Assembly: GCA_903832205.1 (NCBI GenBank)
Contig: CAILAH010000059.1
Location: 1 to 42,136, forward strand
Direction: 5' to 3'
DNA length: 42,136 bases
From: an uncultured Microcaldota archaeon
GTDB taxonomy: Archaea; Micrarchaeota; Micrarchaeia; CAILAH01
In this document: positions 27,576-36,883 of the stretch, one piece after another
Position numbering within the stretch: the first letter of the stretch is position 1
Layout of the letters: each line of letters opens with the position of its first letter
Translations under genes and position numbers: made by a program
Notes under the pieces: model-generated
Seen by the model: the letters and a program-made list of their open reading frames with translations, nothing else
What the model was told of the DNA's origin: nothing
Database searches by the model: none

Positions 27576-28988
27576 ATGCAATATGAGAAATTAATGCTAA
27601 TCTCAATTTTGCTTGGTGCGATACTGGCACCGGCAATTTATGCGGCTGGCGCGCTGGGATGCAACCCGGGAACCGCTGAATGCGTCGACTCGACGAGCTA
27701 TCATGTGTGCAACAGTTATGCATTGTGGGACCCGACAGTTAGCTGCCTTATGGGGCAACTATGCTCCAACGGCCAGTGCCAGGATGCAATAGGCTGCAGC
27801 CCGGGGACTACTGAGTGCGTCGATTCAACGAGCTACCACACCTGCAACGGCAGGGCAATATGGGACCCGGTGCAATATTGTGGTTACGGGCAGCAGTGCT
27901 CAAACGGCCAGTGCATACCGACACCCCAGTGCCAGTACCAGCAGACCAGGTGCGCGCCGAGCGACCCGAACGAAGTGCAGCGCTGCAACACGCAGCAGCA
28001 GTGGGAGAACTGGAGGTCCTGCGACTTGGGATGCAACCAGGGCAACTGCAGGGACTGTAACCCGGGGGAAAAAAGATGCTCCGATGATTACAGGTATCAA
28101 CGATGCGATTCAACGGGCGAGTGGGGGCCAACCTCAAGCTGCGGAAGGAATTATGTGTGCAGCAAGGGCGACTGTGTGCAGTCATCACTAGGTGAGTGCA
28201 ACGGCGTAGGCACGTTCAGGTGCGCGCCAAGCGACACCAGCATGCTCCAGAGATGCAGCAGCAACGGCAACTGGCAGAACTGGAACCACTGCAGCATAGG
28301 CTGCATGTACAACGGGTGCGTCCAGTGCGTGCCCGGCGACAAGCAGTGCTATGACACGTCAAGTTACATGAAATGCAACCCTGAGGGACAGTGGGGAAGC
28401 CAGATAACCTGCCCGTCAGGTAATTACTGCAGCAACGGCGACTGCAGCCCGCCCGCCGCGGACCAGTGCAAGAGCAACGGCCTGAAGAGGTGCTCTGCAA
28501 CCAACTCAAAGATGGTGCAGGTGTGCGATAGCGGCGTGTATAAGGATTACCTGCAGTGCGACAACGGCTGCATTAACGGCCAGTGCGCTGACTGCGCGCC
28601 AAGCACGCAGGTATGCGCGGGCGCAACCAACTACCGCATCTGCAGTGCGGACGGCCAGCTTTCAGACCCCATGAACTGCCTTGAAGGGTTCACCTGCGAC
28701 AACGGGCAGTGCGTTGCAACGCCCCAGTGCACGGACGGGCAGCGCAACTGCGTCTCCGACACGATTTACTCGTGCAAGGGCGAGCAGTGGCAGCTTCTCC
28801 TGCAGTGCCCCAGCAATACGGACTGCAAGGAGTCTGCGGGCAGTGCATACTGCGCTGCTGAAACTCCAGTACAGCCGGCACAGCCGCCAGGAATCCTGAG
28901 CGACCCGCTTGGTGTTGCCGCAGTTATTGTGGTGACGCTTGCAGTCGCGGGGATTGGCGCCTACATCCTCATGGGGAAGAAAAAATAG
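27576..28988 (+). CDS. Cys-rich repeat surface protein with C-terminal TM
   Basis: repeats of C.PG...C.D...Y..C.. ..W.....C..G..CSNG.C; C-terminal VAAVIVVTLAVAGIGAYILMGKKK. Confidence 0.75.
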   Translation: MQYEKLMLISILLGAILAPAIYAAGALGCNPGTAECVDSTSYHVCNSYALWDPTVSCLMGQLCSNGQCQDAIGCSPGTTECVDSTSYHTCNGRAIWDPVQYCGYGQQCSNGQCIPTPQCQYQQTRCAPSDPNEVQRCNTQQQWENWRSCDLGCNQGNCRDCNPGEKRCSDDYRYQRCDSTGEWGPTSSCGRNYVCSKGDCVQSSLGECNGVGTFRCAPSDTSMLQRCSSNGNWQNWNHCSIGCMYNGCVQCVPGDKQCYDTSSYMKCNPEGQWGSQITCPSGNYCSNGDCSPPAADQCKSNGLKRCSATNSKMVQVCDSGVYKDYLQCDNGCINGQCADCAPSTQVCAGATNYRICSADGQLSDPMNCLEGFTCDNGQCVATPQCTDGQRNCVSDTIYSCKGEQWQLLLQCPSNTDCKESAGSAYCAAETPVQPAQPPGILSDPLGVAAVIVVTLAVAGIGAYILMGKKK

Positions 28989-29078
28989 AGTAAAACTTTT
29001 TCTTATTTTCTTATTATTTCCTCGTCTAGACCCCAACTAATCTTTTATAAACCTCACTTGCCTCAAATATCCACCTGT

Positions 29079-29150
29079 GTGCACTTTCTTTGCACGGCAA
29101 AGACAAGCGTTTGCCAAAAGCAAACGGTGCATCATTCGCATGTGCGAATG
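29079..29150 (+). other. hairpin array in the presumed 5' leader of eS6
   Basis: GTGCA-N7-TGCAC; CGTTTGC-caaaa-GCAAACG; TCATTCGCA-tg-TGCGAATGA; TATA-like ttttataaa at ~29043. Confidence 0.75.
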
Positions 29151-29194
29151 AATGACCTGCGCTAAGAAATGTTGCGGCACTGGGGGTAAAGAGT

Positions 29195-29596
29195 ATGAAA
29201 CTAAACCTATCAGAGAAGGACGGAAACACCTATAAGGTGGAGCTTGACGTGGACAAGTCAAGGATGCTTGTTGGAAGAAAAATCGGCGAGGAAGTCGAAG
29301 GCGACCTCGTTGGCGCCGCGGGATACACATTCATAATCAAGGGCGGCAGCGATTTGTCAGGATTTCCAATGCGCACGGACATTCCGGGTGCGGGAAAGAA
29401 ACACATCCTGCTCGCAAGGGGGACGGGAATAAGGAAGGCAATCCATGGGCAGAGGCTCAGGAAAGCTGTGAGGGGCAATACCGTGTCAGACCAGATAACG
29501 CAGGTTAACATGATCGTGAAGACGGAAGGTGCGCAGAAACTCGCTGAGCTTTTCCCGAAGACGGAGAAAAAGGAAGGAGAAGAGAAGAAGAAATAA
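29195..29596 (+). CDS. rps6e: 30S ribosomal protein eS6
   Basis: GGSDLSGFPMRTDI, RGTGIRKAIHGQRLRKAVRGNTVSDQITQVNM. Confidence 0.95.
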   Translation: MKLNLSEKDGNTYKVELDVDKSRMLVGRKIGEEVEGDLVGAAGYTFIIKGGSDLSGFPMRTDIPGAGKKHILLARGTGIRKAIHGQRLRKAVRGNTVSDQITQVNMIVKTEGAQKLAELFPKTEKKEGEEKKK

Positions 29597-29610
29597 TTGG
29601 TGAATTATAG

Positions 29611-30813
29611 ATGCAGCCCGAAATGAACATCGTGATGCTCGGCCATGTTGACCATGGCAAGACCAGCATAACCAAGGCGCTGAGCGGCGTGTGGACTGAT
29701 ACGCACAGCGAAGAGGTGAAGAGGGGCATTACGATTAAGATGGGATATGCGGACGTGAACATTTACAAGTGCCCCAAGTGCGAGCCGCCGTCAAATTTCG
29801 GAACAACGGAAATCTGCGGCAAGTGCGGCTCAAAGGCGGAGCTCATGAGGAAATTCTCAATCCTCGATGCGCCCGGCCATGAAACGCTGATGACCACGGC
29901 GATTGCGGCATCAAGCATTACTGACGGCGCATTGCTGGTTATTGCGGCCAATGAGGAATGCCCGCAGCCCCAGACGCTTGAGCACCTGATGGTGCTTGAG
30001 GTGCTTGGGATCAAGAACATAATCGTGATACAGAATAAGGTCGATATCGTCACGCCAGAAAAGGCAAAGCTGAATCATGAGCAAATCATGCAGTTCCTGA
30101 AGGGCACCAATGCGGAGAATGCGCCCATCATACCGCTGGCTGCGAATTACGGCATAAACATCGATGCGCTGCTTGAGGCGATTTACAAGCACATTTCTGT
30201 GCCTGAAAGGAACAAGAAGCTCCCGCTCAGGATGTTCGTTGCAAGGTCGTTTGATGTGAACAAGCCGGGCTCTGAAATCACAAAGCTCGTGGGCTCGGTG
30301 CTTGGCGGCTCGGTCGTCCAGGGCGAGATTCGCGAGGGCGACCAGATTGAAATCTCCCCGGGAATAATCACGGATGAGAAGAAGGGAACCTATGAGAGGC
30401 TGCACGCCACTGTTACTGAAATCAGGTGCGGAAAGGACCACATTGCCTCTGCGGGGCCCGGAGGGCTGCTCGCGGTCTCAACACTGCTTGACCCCTCGCT
30501 TGCAAAATCAGACGGGCTGGTGGGCCAGATTGTCGGCAAGCCGGGAACGCTTCCTGACCAGGTCAAGGAGCTGCTTGTGGAATATCACCTGTTCGAGAGG
30601 GCAGACATGCAGATGCCCATGATGCAGCTCAACGAGCCAATCGTCCTGAGCGTAGGCACGGCGGTCACTGTGGGCGTTGTGCGCGGCCTGAAGAAGGGCG
30701 TTGCGGACGTGGTGCTCAAGAGGCCCATTGTCGCGGAGAAGGGAAGCAAGCTTGCAATCAGCAGAAGGCACGGGAACCGCTGGAGGCTCGGTGGGTTCGG
30801 AATCATAAAATAG
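29611..30813 (+). CDS. translation initiation factor aIF2 subunit gamma
   Basis: MLGHVDHGKTSITKALSG, DAPGHETLM, IQNKVDIV, zinc knuckle CPKCEPP..CGKC. Confidence 0.95.
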   Translation: MQPEMNIVMLGHVDHGKTSITKALSGVWTDTHSEEVKRGITIKMGYADVNIYKCPKCEPPSNFGTTEICGKCGSKAELMRKFSILDAPGHETLMTTAIAASSITDGALLVIAANEECPQPQTLEHLMVLEVLGIKNIIVIQNKVDIVTPEKAKLNHEQIMQFLKGTNAENAPIIPLAANYGINIDALLEAIYKHISVPERNKKLPLRMFVARSFDVNKPGSEITKLVGSVLGGSVVQGEIREGDQIEISPGIITDEKKGTYERLHATVTEIRCGKDHIASAGPGGLLAVSTLLDPSLAKSDGLVGQIVGKPGTLPDQVKELLVEYHLFERADMQMPMMQLNEPIVLSVGTAVTVGVVRGLKKGVADVVLKRPIVAEKGSKLAISRRHGNRWRLGGFGIIK

Positions 30814-30818
30814 GCCAA

Positions 30819-31493
30819 CTATTTTTTCCCGCGTTTTATTTTACTTTTGCCAAACTGCTCATTGAAGAGAAGGTACGAATATATGGTTCCATATGCGGCC
30901 ACGAACAGGACGGGAATGATTACAAAGAGCAATGTGTAATCCCTCCACAGGAGGCCCACTAGAGAGATGAGGCCGCACAGCTTGAACAGGAATCCTGTCC
31001 GCCGGTTGGTTTTTTCCCACACCTCATCGCTGCTCAAAGTCCACGGGGTCCTTAGCCCTATGAACCAGTTTCGCTTCGTGTTTTCCATAAGGGCTCCCAT
31101 AAAGTAAAACAGTAATGCGAGTGCGGGAACGAGCGCCATGTTCATGTCAAATGTAAGGCCCAGGCTCCAGAGTATGGTGAGCACGTAAATGTAGAGCATG
31201 AAGAGGGTTATTGCGGCAATGAAAAGGTCGAAGTAATCCCTGAATTTTGCTATGTTCGCGCGGAGCGGGTCTATGAGCGGTATGACCAGGAAGAGAAGGT
31301 AGAGCACAAGCATGAGGGACGGCAGCAGGAAGAGGCCCCAGAGCTTGGGCATGGTGCCGTTGACCTCGCCCTTATAATTCCAGTGCGATGCCATCACATC
31401 GGGAAACGACGGTGAGAAATAAAGATACAGCGCAATCGCAAATGAAACCAGGATGAGCGCAATTGTAATCGCATTTGTTGCTTTAGGCCCCAT
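30819..31493 (-). CDS. DUF1648/SdpI-like membrane protein
   Basis: FPDVMASHWNYKGEVNGTMPK and NWFIGLRTPWTLSSDEVWEKTNRRTG. Confidence 0.82.
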   Translation of the reverse strand: MGPKATNAITIALILVSFAIALYLYFSPSFPDVMASHWNYKGEVNGTMPKLWGLFLLPSLMLVLYLLFLVIPLIDPLRANIAKFRDYFDLFIAAITLFMLYIYVLTILWSLGLTFDMNMALVPALALLFYFMGALMENTKRNWFIGLRTPWTLSSDEVWEKTNRRTGFLFKLCGLISLVGLLWRDYTLLFVIIPVLFVAAYGTIYSYLLFNEQFGKSKIKRGKK

Positions 31494-31854
31494 GACATAG
31501 CATAGAACGGCAAAGTAATTATTGCTGCTTCAGGCTTTCCCCACCTTCTTTCCTCTTTTTCCTTTTGAATTTTCCGTTTTACTGAATTCTCGCCTGAGAA
31601 TTTTTTACGACGTTAAACTCGGTTGCCTGAAATGTATCCTATTGTGAATTAGGTGTGCCCGTAAGACAAAAACAACACGTAAGGGGCGCGATTTTCGGAA
31701 AGCAGGAACGTGAGCGCTCGGTTTCGCTTTTTAGAGAGCTAAATGCGCTCGCAGTGGATGGCGGACCCACTTCGCCCAAAACGCGAAAATTCATTTTCAG
31801 AATAGGAAAACTACCTAAAGAACAAATAAAAACAAAACAAGCACTAACAGAGGT

Positions 31855-33882
31855 ATGAGTGGGGACGATGGGCTCGTAACTGAGCTCGAGGAATTTTTCT
31901 CTGCAGCCTACGTCCCAGCCATCGCCCTGCTGAAAAAGGAGTTCCCAAAAAGAAGGAGCCTCATTGTTGATTTTGTGGAGCTTGAGAAATGGAACGCCGA
32001 TCTTGCAGACCTGCTGCTCATGCAGCCGGACAAGGTAATTCCCGCGGCCAAAGAGGCGCTGGGAAGATGCGGCATCGTTAAGGTCTACGACTATGAGCCG
32101 CACGTGAGGTTTGCGAACCTCCCCAACACTGAGCTTTTGGTGCAGGACATCGGCTCCGCGCACATAGACAGGCTCATCAGGATTGAAGGCGTGGTGACCA
32201 AGAGGGTGGAAACCAAGCCGAAAGTGAAAATGGCAATGTACAAGTGCTCGAACTGCGGCGCCACCTACAAGGTGGAGATTACAAAGAGCAGCAAGCCCAT
32301 GGCCATGTGCGAAGTGTGCAAGAAGAAGATTGATTTTGCGGAGGAGGAATCATATTTTGTCGATATGCAGATGGCAGAGATGCAGGAGCTGCTTGAGAGG
32401 CTGAAAGGAGGCGCGCCGGCAAGCAACATCCAGCTCATGATTGAGGACGACCTGGTGAACACCTACAACCCGGGCGACAACCTGATCATTAACGGGATAT
32501 TGAGGATAAGGCTGCCGCCCCAGAAGGCAAAGATGGAGAATGTTTACCTGAAATACATCGATGTGGTGTGCATCGAGAAGATGCAGAAGGATTTCGAGCA
32601 GCTGGAAATTTCCGAAGAAGAGGAGGCGCTGATTAAGGAGATGGCGAAGGACCCGAACATCCTGAAGAAAATCGCCGCATCGGTTGCCCCGGGCATTTAC
32701 GGGCACGAAAAGATTAAGGAGGCAATCTCGCTGCAGCTTTTTGGCGGCACGAAAAACAAGATGCTGCCGGGCGGGGCGCCAGTGCGCAACGATGTGCACC
32801 TGCTTTTGATTGGAGACCCTGGAGCTGCAAAATCCAGGCTGCTGCAGTATGTCGCAGACGTTGCGCCCAAGAGCGTATACGTGAGCGGAAAATCCGTATC
32901 CGGTGTCGGCCTTACGGCCAGCGCGGAAAAAGACGAGCTCGGTGACGGCGGCTGGGTGCTCAAAGCAGGTGCGCTAGTGCTCGCCAGCGGGGGAATTGCC
33001 TGCATTGATGAATTTGACAAGATTGATGATAGGGAGAGGGCCGCACTGCACGAGGCCATGGAAATGCAGACTGTCTCAGTGGCAAAGGCAGGCATAGTCG
33101 CGAGGTTCAGGACAAAGACTGCAATCATTGCGGCTGCAAACCCCAAATTCGGCAGGTTCAACCCCAATCAGTACCCTGCCGACCAGTTTGATATTCCGCC
33201 GACGCTGCTGAGCAGGTTCGATCTGATATTCCCGATTTTCGACGTGCTTGATGAGGAGAAGGACAGGGAGCTGGCAAGGCACATACTGGAGCCGCACGCG
33301 GGCATAAAAAGCGAGAAGAGGGTGTTTGAGGATTACATCGAGAAGGATCTTCTGAGAAAATACATCGCCTATGCGAGGAGGAACATCAACCCGACGCTCA
33401 CAAGGGATGCCATGGAAAGGATTTCCGAATATTACGTCGAGATGAGAAAGCTCGGGAGAAGGGAGGGCTCGGTGCCCATCACGCCCAGGCAGATTGAGGG
33501 GCTTATCAGGCTGAGTGAGGCGGCGGCAAAATCACGGCTGAGCAACTCGGTGGAGATGGAGGATACGGGAAAGGCAATCAAGCTGTTCGATTTTGCGCTC
33601 AAGCAGATTGCCATGGATGCGGCAACGGGCAAGCTGGACATAGATATCATTGCGACCGGGCAGCCCAAGGCGAGGACGGAGAGGTTCGCGCTCATACTCA
33701 ACATCATCAAGGACCTGTCAACCAAATACGACATGATCGACATCAATGAGATAAAGAGCGCCGCCAGGGAGTTCAATATCGACGATAACGAGGCCAACAG
33801 GATAGTGGAGCAGCTGCTTGACAAGGGCGAGGTGTACAGGCCGAAGCACGGGTTCGTGAAGCTGCTTGACAAGAAGGGATAG
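31855..33882 (+). CDS. mcm: replicative helicase MCM
   Basis: zinc finger CSNCGATY..CEVCKKK, GDPGAAKSRLLQYV, GGIACIDEFDKI, LLSRFDLIF. Confidence 0.97.
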   Translation: MSGDDGLVTELEEFFSAAYVPAIALLKKEFPKRRSLIVDFVELEKWNADLADLLLMQPDKVIPAAKEALGRCGIVKVYDYEPHVRFANLPNTELLVQDIGSAHIDRLIRIEGVVTKRVETKPKVKMAMYKCSNCGATYKVEITKSSKPMAMCEVCKKKIDFAEEESYFVDMQMAEMQELLERLKGGAPASNIQLMIEDDLVNTYNPGDNLIINGILRIRLPPQKAKMENVYLKYIDVVCIEKMQKDFEQLEISEEEEALIKEMAKDPNILKKIAASVAPGIYGHEKIKEAISLQLFGGTKNKMLPGGAPVRNDVHLLLIGDPGAAKSRLLQYVADVAPKSVYVSGKSVSGVGLTASAEKDELGDGGWVLKAGALVLASGGIACIDEFDKIDDRERAALHEAMEMQTVSVAKAGIVARFRTKTAIIAAANPKFGRFNPNQYPADQFDIPPTLLSRFDLIFPIFDVLDEEKDRELARHILEPHAGIKSEKRVFEDYIEKDLLRKYIAYARRNINPTLTRDAMERISEYYVEMRKLGRREGSVPITPRQIEGLIRLSEAAAKSRLSNSVEMEDTGKAIKLFDFALKQIAMDAATGKLDIDIIATGQPKARTERFALILNIIKDLSTKYDMIDINEIKSAAREFNIDDNEANRIVEQLLDKGEVYRPKHGFVKLLDKKG

Positions 33883-33950
33883 GCAATCTAGCAGGCTGAA
33901 GAGGGCGTGTGCAGGGCATAATAAAAAGCATTTGCATTCTAATTAGTGCG

Positions 33951-34829
33951 ATGAGGACTGTTGTGAAGCTGCTTGTGCTTTTTGTCGTTGCGCAGATACT
34001 CGGGCTAATTGTCGCCTACGCATTCATTGCGGGCGGCGCCGCATCGCAGATTTCTGTGGGACAATTCTCGCTCGAGGACATGTTCTTCATGGTAATCGGG
34101 TTCGCGTTCGCGGTCCTCCTTTTGCTCGCGCTCATCAAATTCTATAGGGGCGATTTGCTTTACAAGCTGATGGAATTTATCGTCATTGCGGCCGCCACAT
34201 TCATTGTGTTTTCCGGGATAGGATATTATGTCGGCTACGGCATTGAGGTGGCCGCCGTGCTTGCAATTGCGCTCTCTTCATTGAAGTTCATCTATCCCAA
34301 AATGAAAAACGTTACGGCAACCGCGTCGAGCGCAGGTGTCGCAGTGATGTTCTCATTATTCCTTTCATTCTGGGAGGCGGTGCTTTTCCTCGTCGTCATG
34401 AGCGCCTATGATTACATCGCCGTGTTCATCACCAAGCACATGGTGACGCTGGCATCGGAATTCGGCAAGAGGGAGATGTCCTTCTCCATCACATCACAGG
34501 AGAAGGTGAAGGAGAAGGTCCTCGTGAAGACTGCCAGGGGAAAGACTCAGGAGAAAATTGAGGAGAGGACCGAGAGATTGGAGCTGGGCACGGGCGACAT
34601 TGCGCTCCCGCTCGCATTCAGCCTTGTTGTGTTCAGGCAGGTGGCCGCCACGAGCCTTGGCGCCGCAATCAGCACATTCATCATCATGGGGGTATTTTCG
34701 GCGCTTGCGCTGGGGATTGTGCTCGCCTATGTCAAAAAGAAGAAGCTGTTTTTGCCCGCGCTTCCGCCCATACTGCTTGGCACGCTGCTCGGCTATATGC
34801 TGGCTTACGTGAGCGGAATGATAGTGTGA
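33951..34829 (+). CDS. presenilin/SPP-like intramembrane aspartyl protease
   Basis: MSAYDYIAVFIT (YD), LGTGDIALPLAFS (GxGD), LPALPPILLG (PAL) in hydrophobic segments. Confidence 0.82.
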   Translation: MRTVVKLLVLFVVAQILGLIVAYAFIAGGAASQISVGQFSLEDMFFMVIGFAFAVLLLLALIKFYRGDLLYKLMEFIVIAAATFIVFSGIGYYVGYGIEVAAVLAIALSSLKFIYPKMKNVTATASSAGVAVMFSLFLSFWEAVLFLVVMSAYDYIAVFITKHMVTLASEFGKREMSFSITSQEKVKEKVLVKTARGKTQEKIEERTERLELGTGDIALPLAFSLVVFRQVAATSLGAAISTFIIMGVFSALALGIVLAYVKKKKLFLPALPPILLGTLLGYMLAYVSGMIV

Positions 34830-34858
34830 GGCACCACGGGCTAAAGCCCTGTGGCCTC
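34828..34858. repeat. REP-like inverted repeat
   Basis: gaggcaccacGGGCTaaAGCCCtgtggcctc overlapping the stop codon of the presenilin-like CDS. Confidence 0.6.
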
Positions 34859-34920
34859 TGTGAGCAAATTAGCGCCTAATCTTTGCTGAAAAGTAAAATT
34901 AAGAAAAAAAGAGCTAATTA

Positions 34921-35337
34921 TTACCCGCGCGTGCTCGCTGATGCATTGCCCTTCGAGGAAATCTCAATCCTGGGCGGGACAAGCGGCGGGGCGAGGTTCA
35001 CTGCACGTGCAACGAACACGCCGTTCACACCGGAGCTGAAGTTGATAAGGTTCAGCAGCGGCTGCGCAATATCGTTGGGCAGCTTCTGCTCCACCCTCCA
35101 GCTGCGCTCGATTTCCTTGGCGCCCGCTGCGGTGTCCTTTGCATATACTGTGCCGCTGATTTTAAGATAGCCAACGTCGTCAGTATAGGTCACGTTGTAG
35201 GTAAAGTCCATTATCAGGTCGTCCCCGACTGCCTTTATCTCATCGATGTTTATGTTTATGTTGAGGCCGCTTATGAGCGCATCCTTCTCTCTTTTCGCCT
35301 CGACATAGTTCAGCTTTACTCCTCTGAATTCAACCAT
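34921..35337 (-). CDS. hypothetical protein (possibly SecB-like fold)
   Basis: compact alpha/beta 138-aa ORF; fold suggestion is only by pattern. Confidence 0.5.
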   Translation of the reverse strand: MVEFRGVKLNYVEAKREKDALISGLNININIDEIKAVGDDLIMDFTYNVTYTDDVGYLKISGTVYAKDTAAGAKEIERSWRVEQKLPNDIAQPLLNLINFSSGVNGVFVARAVNLAPPLVPPRIEISSKGNASASTRG

Positions 35338-35374
35338 ACATACACCTCTTGTTTAATCTTATCCCATTACTGAT

Positions 35375-36655
35375 TTAAATGTTTTGGTACCTCGTCATTT
35401 CGAAGCCGGTTGCACGGGCGTGGACCTCCTTTATGTCCTTTTCCTTAAGCTCGACATAGAGGTGCAGCGCCTCATCGCTGAACACGCCCTTGAGGAAGTC
35501 GTGGTCGCTGAGCAGCGAGCTCAATGATTCGGCCAGTGAGCGCGGCGGCGCAACCTCCCTCTTGTCGTCGAACGGCATCTTCTTGCCTATGCCGTCAAGC
35601 CCGGCTGCAAGCAATGCCGTGTAGGCAATGTAGGGGTTAAGGGTCGGGTCCGCGAACCTGTACTCCACCCTCTTGTCCGCCTCGCCCTTCAGCGGGGTCG
35701 GTATGCGGACGACGTTGTTCATTGCCTTTACCCTCTCCATGTGGGTGAAATCCTTGTAGGACATTGTCGACGGGAGCAGGAATGCGCTCAATGCGCGCAT
35801 GTGGTCTGTGACGCCTGCCAGGAAATAGTATCCCAGCTGGCTTAGCGCCTTGCCGCCGTCAAGGTCGAGGAACACGTTCTCGCCGCCCTTCCAGGCACTG
35901 ACGTTCAAATGTGCCTCGCTCATGGGCTCTGAATCGGAAATCTTCGAGGCGAAGGTTGCCATCGCGCCGACCAGCATGGCGGAGTTCTTGGTGATATGCT
36001 TTATCGTCATGAAGTCGTCGGCTGCCTTTATTACGGGGGCGGGGCCGAGAGCAACCTCGTGCTGCAGCCTGCCCTTCTCATGGTGCAGTGCGACCACGTC
36101 GACGCCGCAGAGGTCGGCATAGTCGCCTATCTGCAGGCGGACTGCCCTGCCCAGGTCGGCGTTCATTGTCTCGAACCTCCTGTTTGCCTGGTCGAACTCG
36201 CCGTCATACTGGCTCACCGCAAGCTCGCGTGAGTCGAAGTAGGCGCCGTAGCTGAACTTTGATGAGTCCGTTACCATTGCGTCCATTATGTAAAAGTCAA
36301 CTTCTGTGCCGAGCGAAAAGGCGAGCTTCTGGTCTTTTGCGGCCAGTTTTTCCAGGATGCCCCTCGGGTCCATGGGCGATGTGCTTGATGCCATAAACCT
36401 GACCGTGCTGGGCTCCCAGGGAATCACCGCAAATGTTGACGGGTCGGGAATGAGCGACACGTGGTCGCCGCTCTCGTAGAGCACGGACTTCCTGTCCACT
36501 GCAATCACACCCTCCTTGAATGAGCGCGCCTCAAGCGATTTAGCGGGTATTGTGACGGTCTTAAGGAAGCCGAGCATATCCGTGTACTGTATGTCAACCC
36601 ACCTGTACCTGTCAGCGTTAATACGTTCCAAAATCTTCTCTCCATCGTCTGCCAT
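35375..36655 (-). CDS. divergent glutamine synthetase family protein
   Basis: HHEKGRLQHEVAL, RVEYRFADPTLNPYIAYTALLAAGLDGIGKK; several canonical motifs altered. Confidence 0.85.
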   Translation of the reverse strand: MADDGEKILERINADRYRWVDIQYTDMLGFLKTVTIPAKSLEARSFKEGVIAVDRKSVLYESGDHVSLIPDPSTFAVIPWEPSTVRFMASSTSPMDPRGILEKLAAKDQKLAFSLGTEVDFYIMDAMVTDSSKFSYGAYFDSRELAVSQYDGEFDQANRRFETMNADLGRAVRLQIGDYADLCGVDVVALHHEKGRLQHEVALGPAPVIKAADDFMTIKHITKNSAMLVGAMATFASKISDSEPMSEAHLNVSAWKGGENVFLDLDGGKALSQLGYYFLAGVTDHMRALSAFLLPSTMSYKDFTHMERVKAMNNVVRIPTPLKGEADKRVEYRFADPTLNPYIAYTALLAAGLDGIGKKMPFDDKREVAPPRSLAESLSSLLSDHDFLKGVFSDEALHLYVELKEKDIKEVHARATGFEMTRYQNI

Positions 36656-36743
36656 TCATATCACCGTATGCAATTAACTCTGCATAACAATTTATATTAT
36701 TTTATAAGAGCAAATTGCAAAAACAATTGAGCTTGCGTTTGCA

Positions 36744-36809
36744 ATTTGCTAGCTAGCAAATGTGCAAAATCGCTCGGCGATTTTGACATGCTAGAAACCT
36801 TCGGTTTCT
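36744..36809. other. three consecutive perfect inverted repeats
   Basis: ATTTGCTAGCTAGCAAAT; CAAAATCGC-tcg-GCGATTTTG; AGAAACC-ttc-GGTTTCT. Confidence 0.85.
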
Positions 36810-36883
36810 GCGCAACACATATAAACGTTCATAAATCAATATGTTTTGCTATAATTCAACAAATACGCTAACGAGAGGTAACT

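Noticed and set aside
30819-31493. SdpI-like protein as part of a toxin-immunity system
   Set aside because: No SdpC-like toxin or partner gene adjacent; DUF1648/SdpI proteins are widespread without toxins.
31655-31858. 67-aa ORF overlapping the mcm start by 4 nt (GTG start)
   Set aside because: The overlap resembles translational coupling, but codon usage is atypical and no family is recognisable; kept only as part of the intergenic finding.
34921-35337. SecB-like chaperone of a toxin-antitoxin-chaperone system
   Set aside because: Fold similarity is only impressionistic and no toxin/antitoxin neighbours are visible.
36744-36809. CRISPR-like array
   Set aside because: The hairpins differ from each other and there are no identical repeats with unique spacers.
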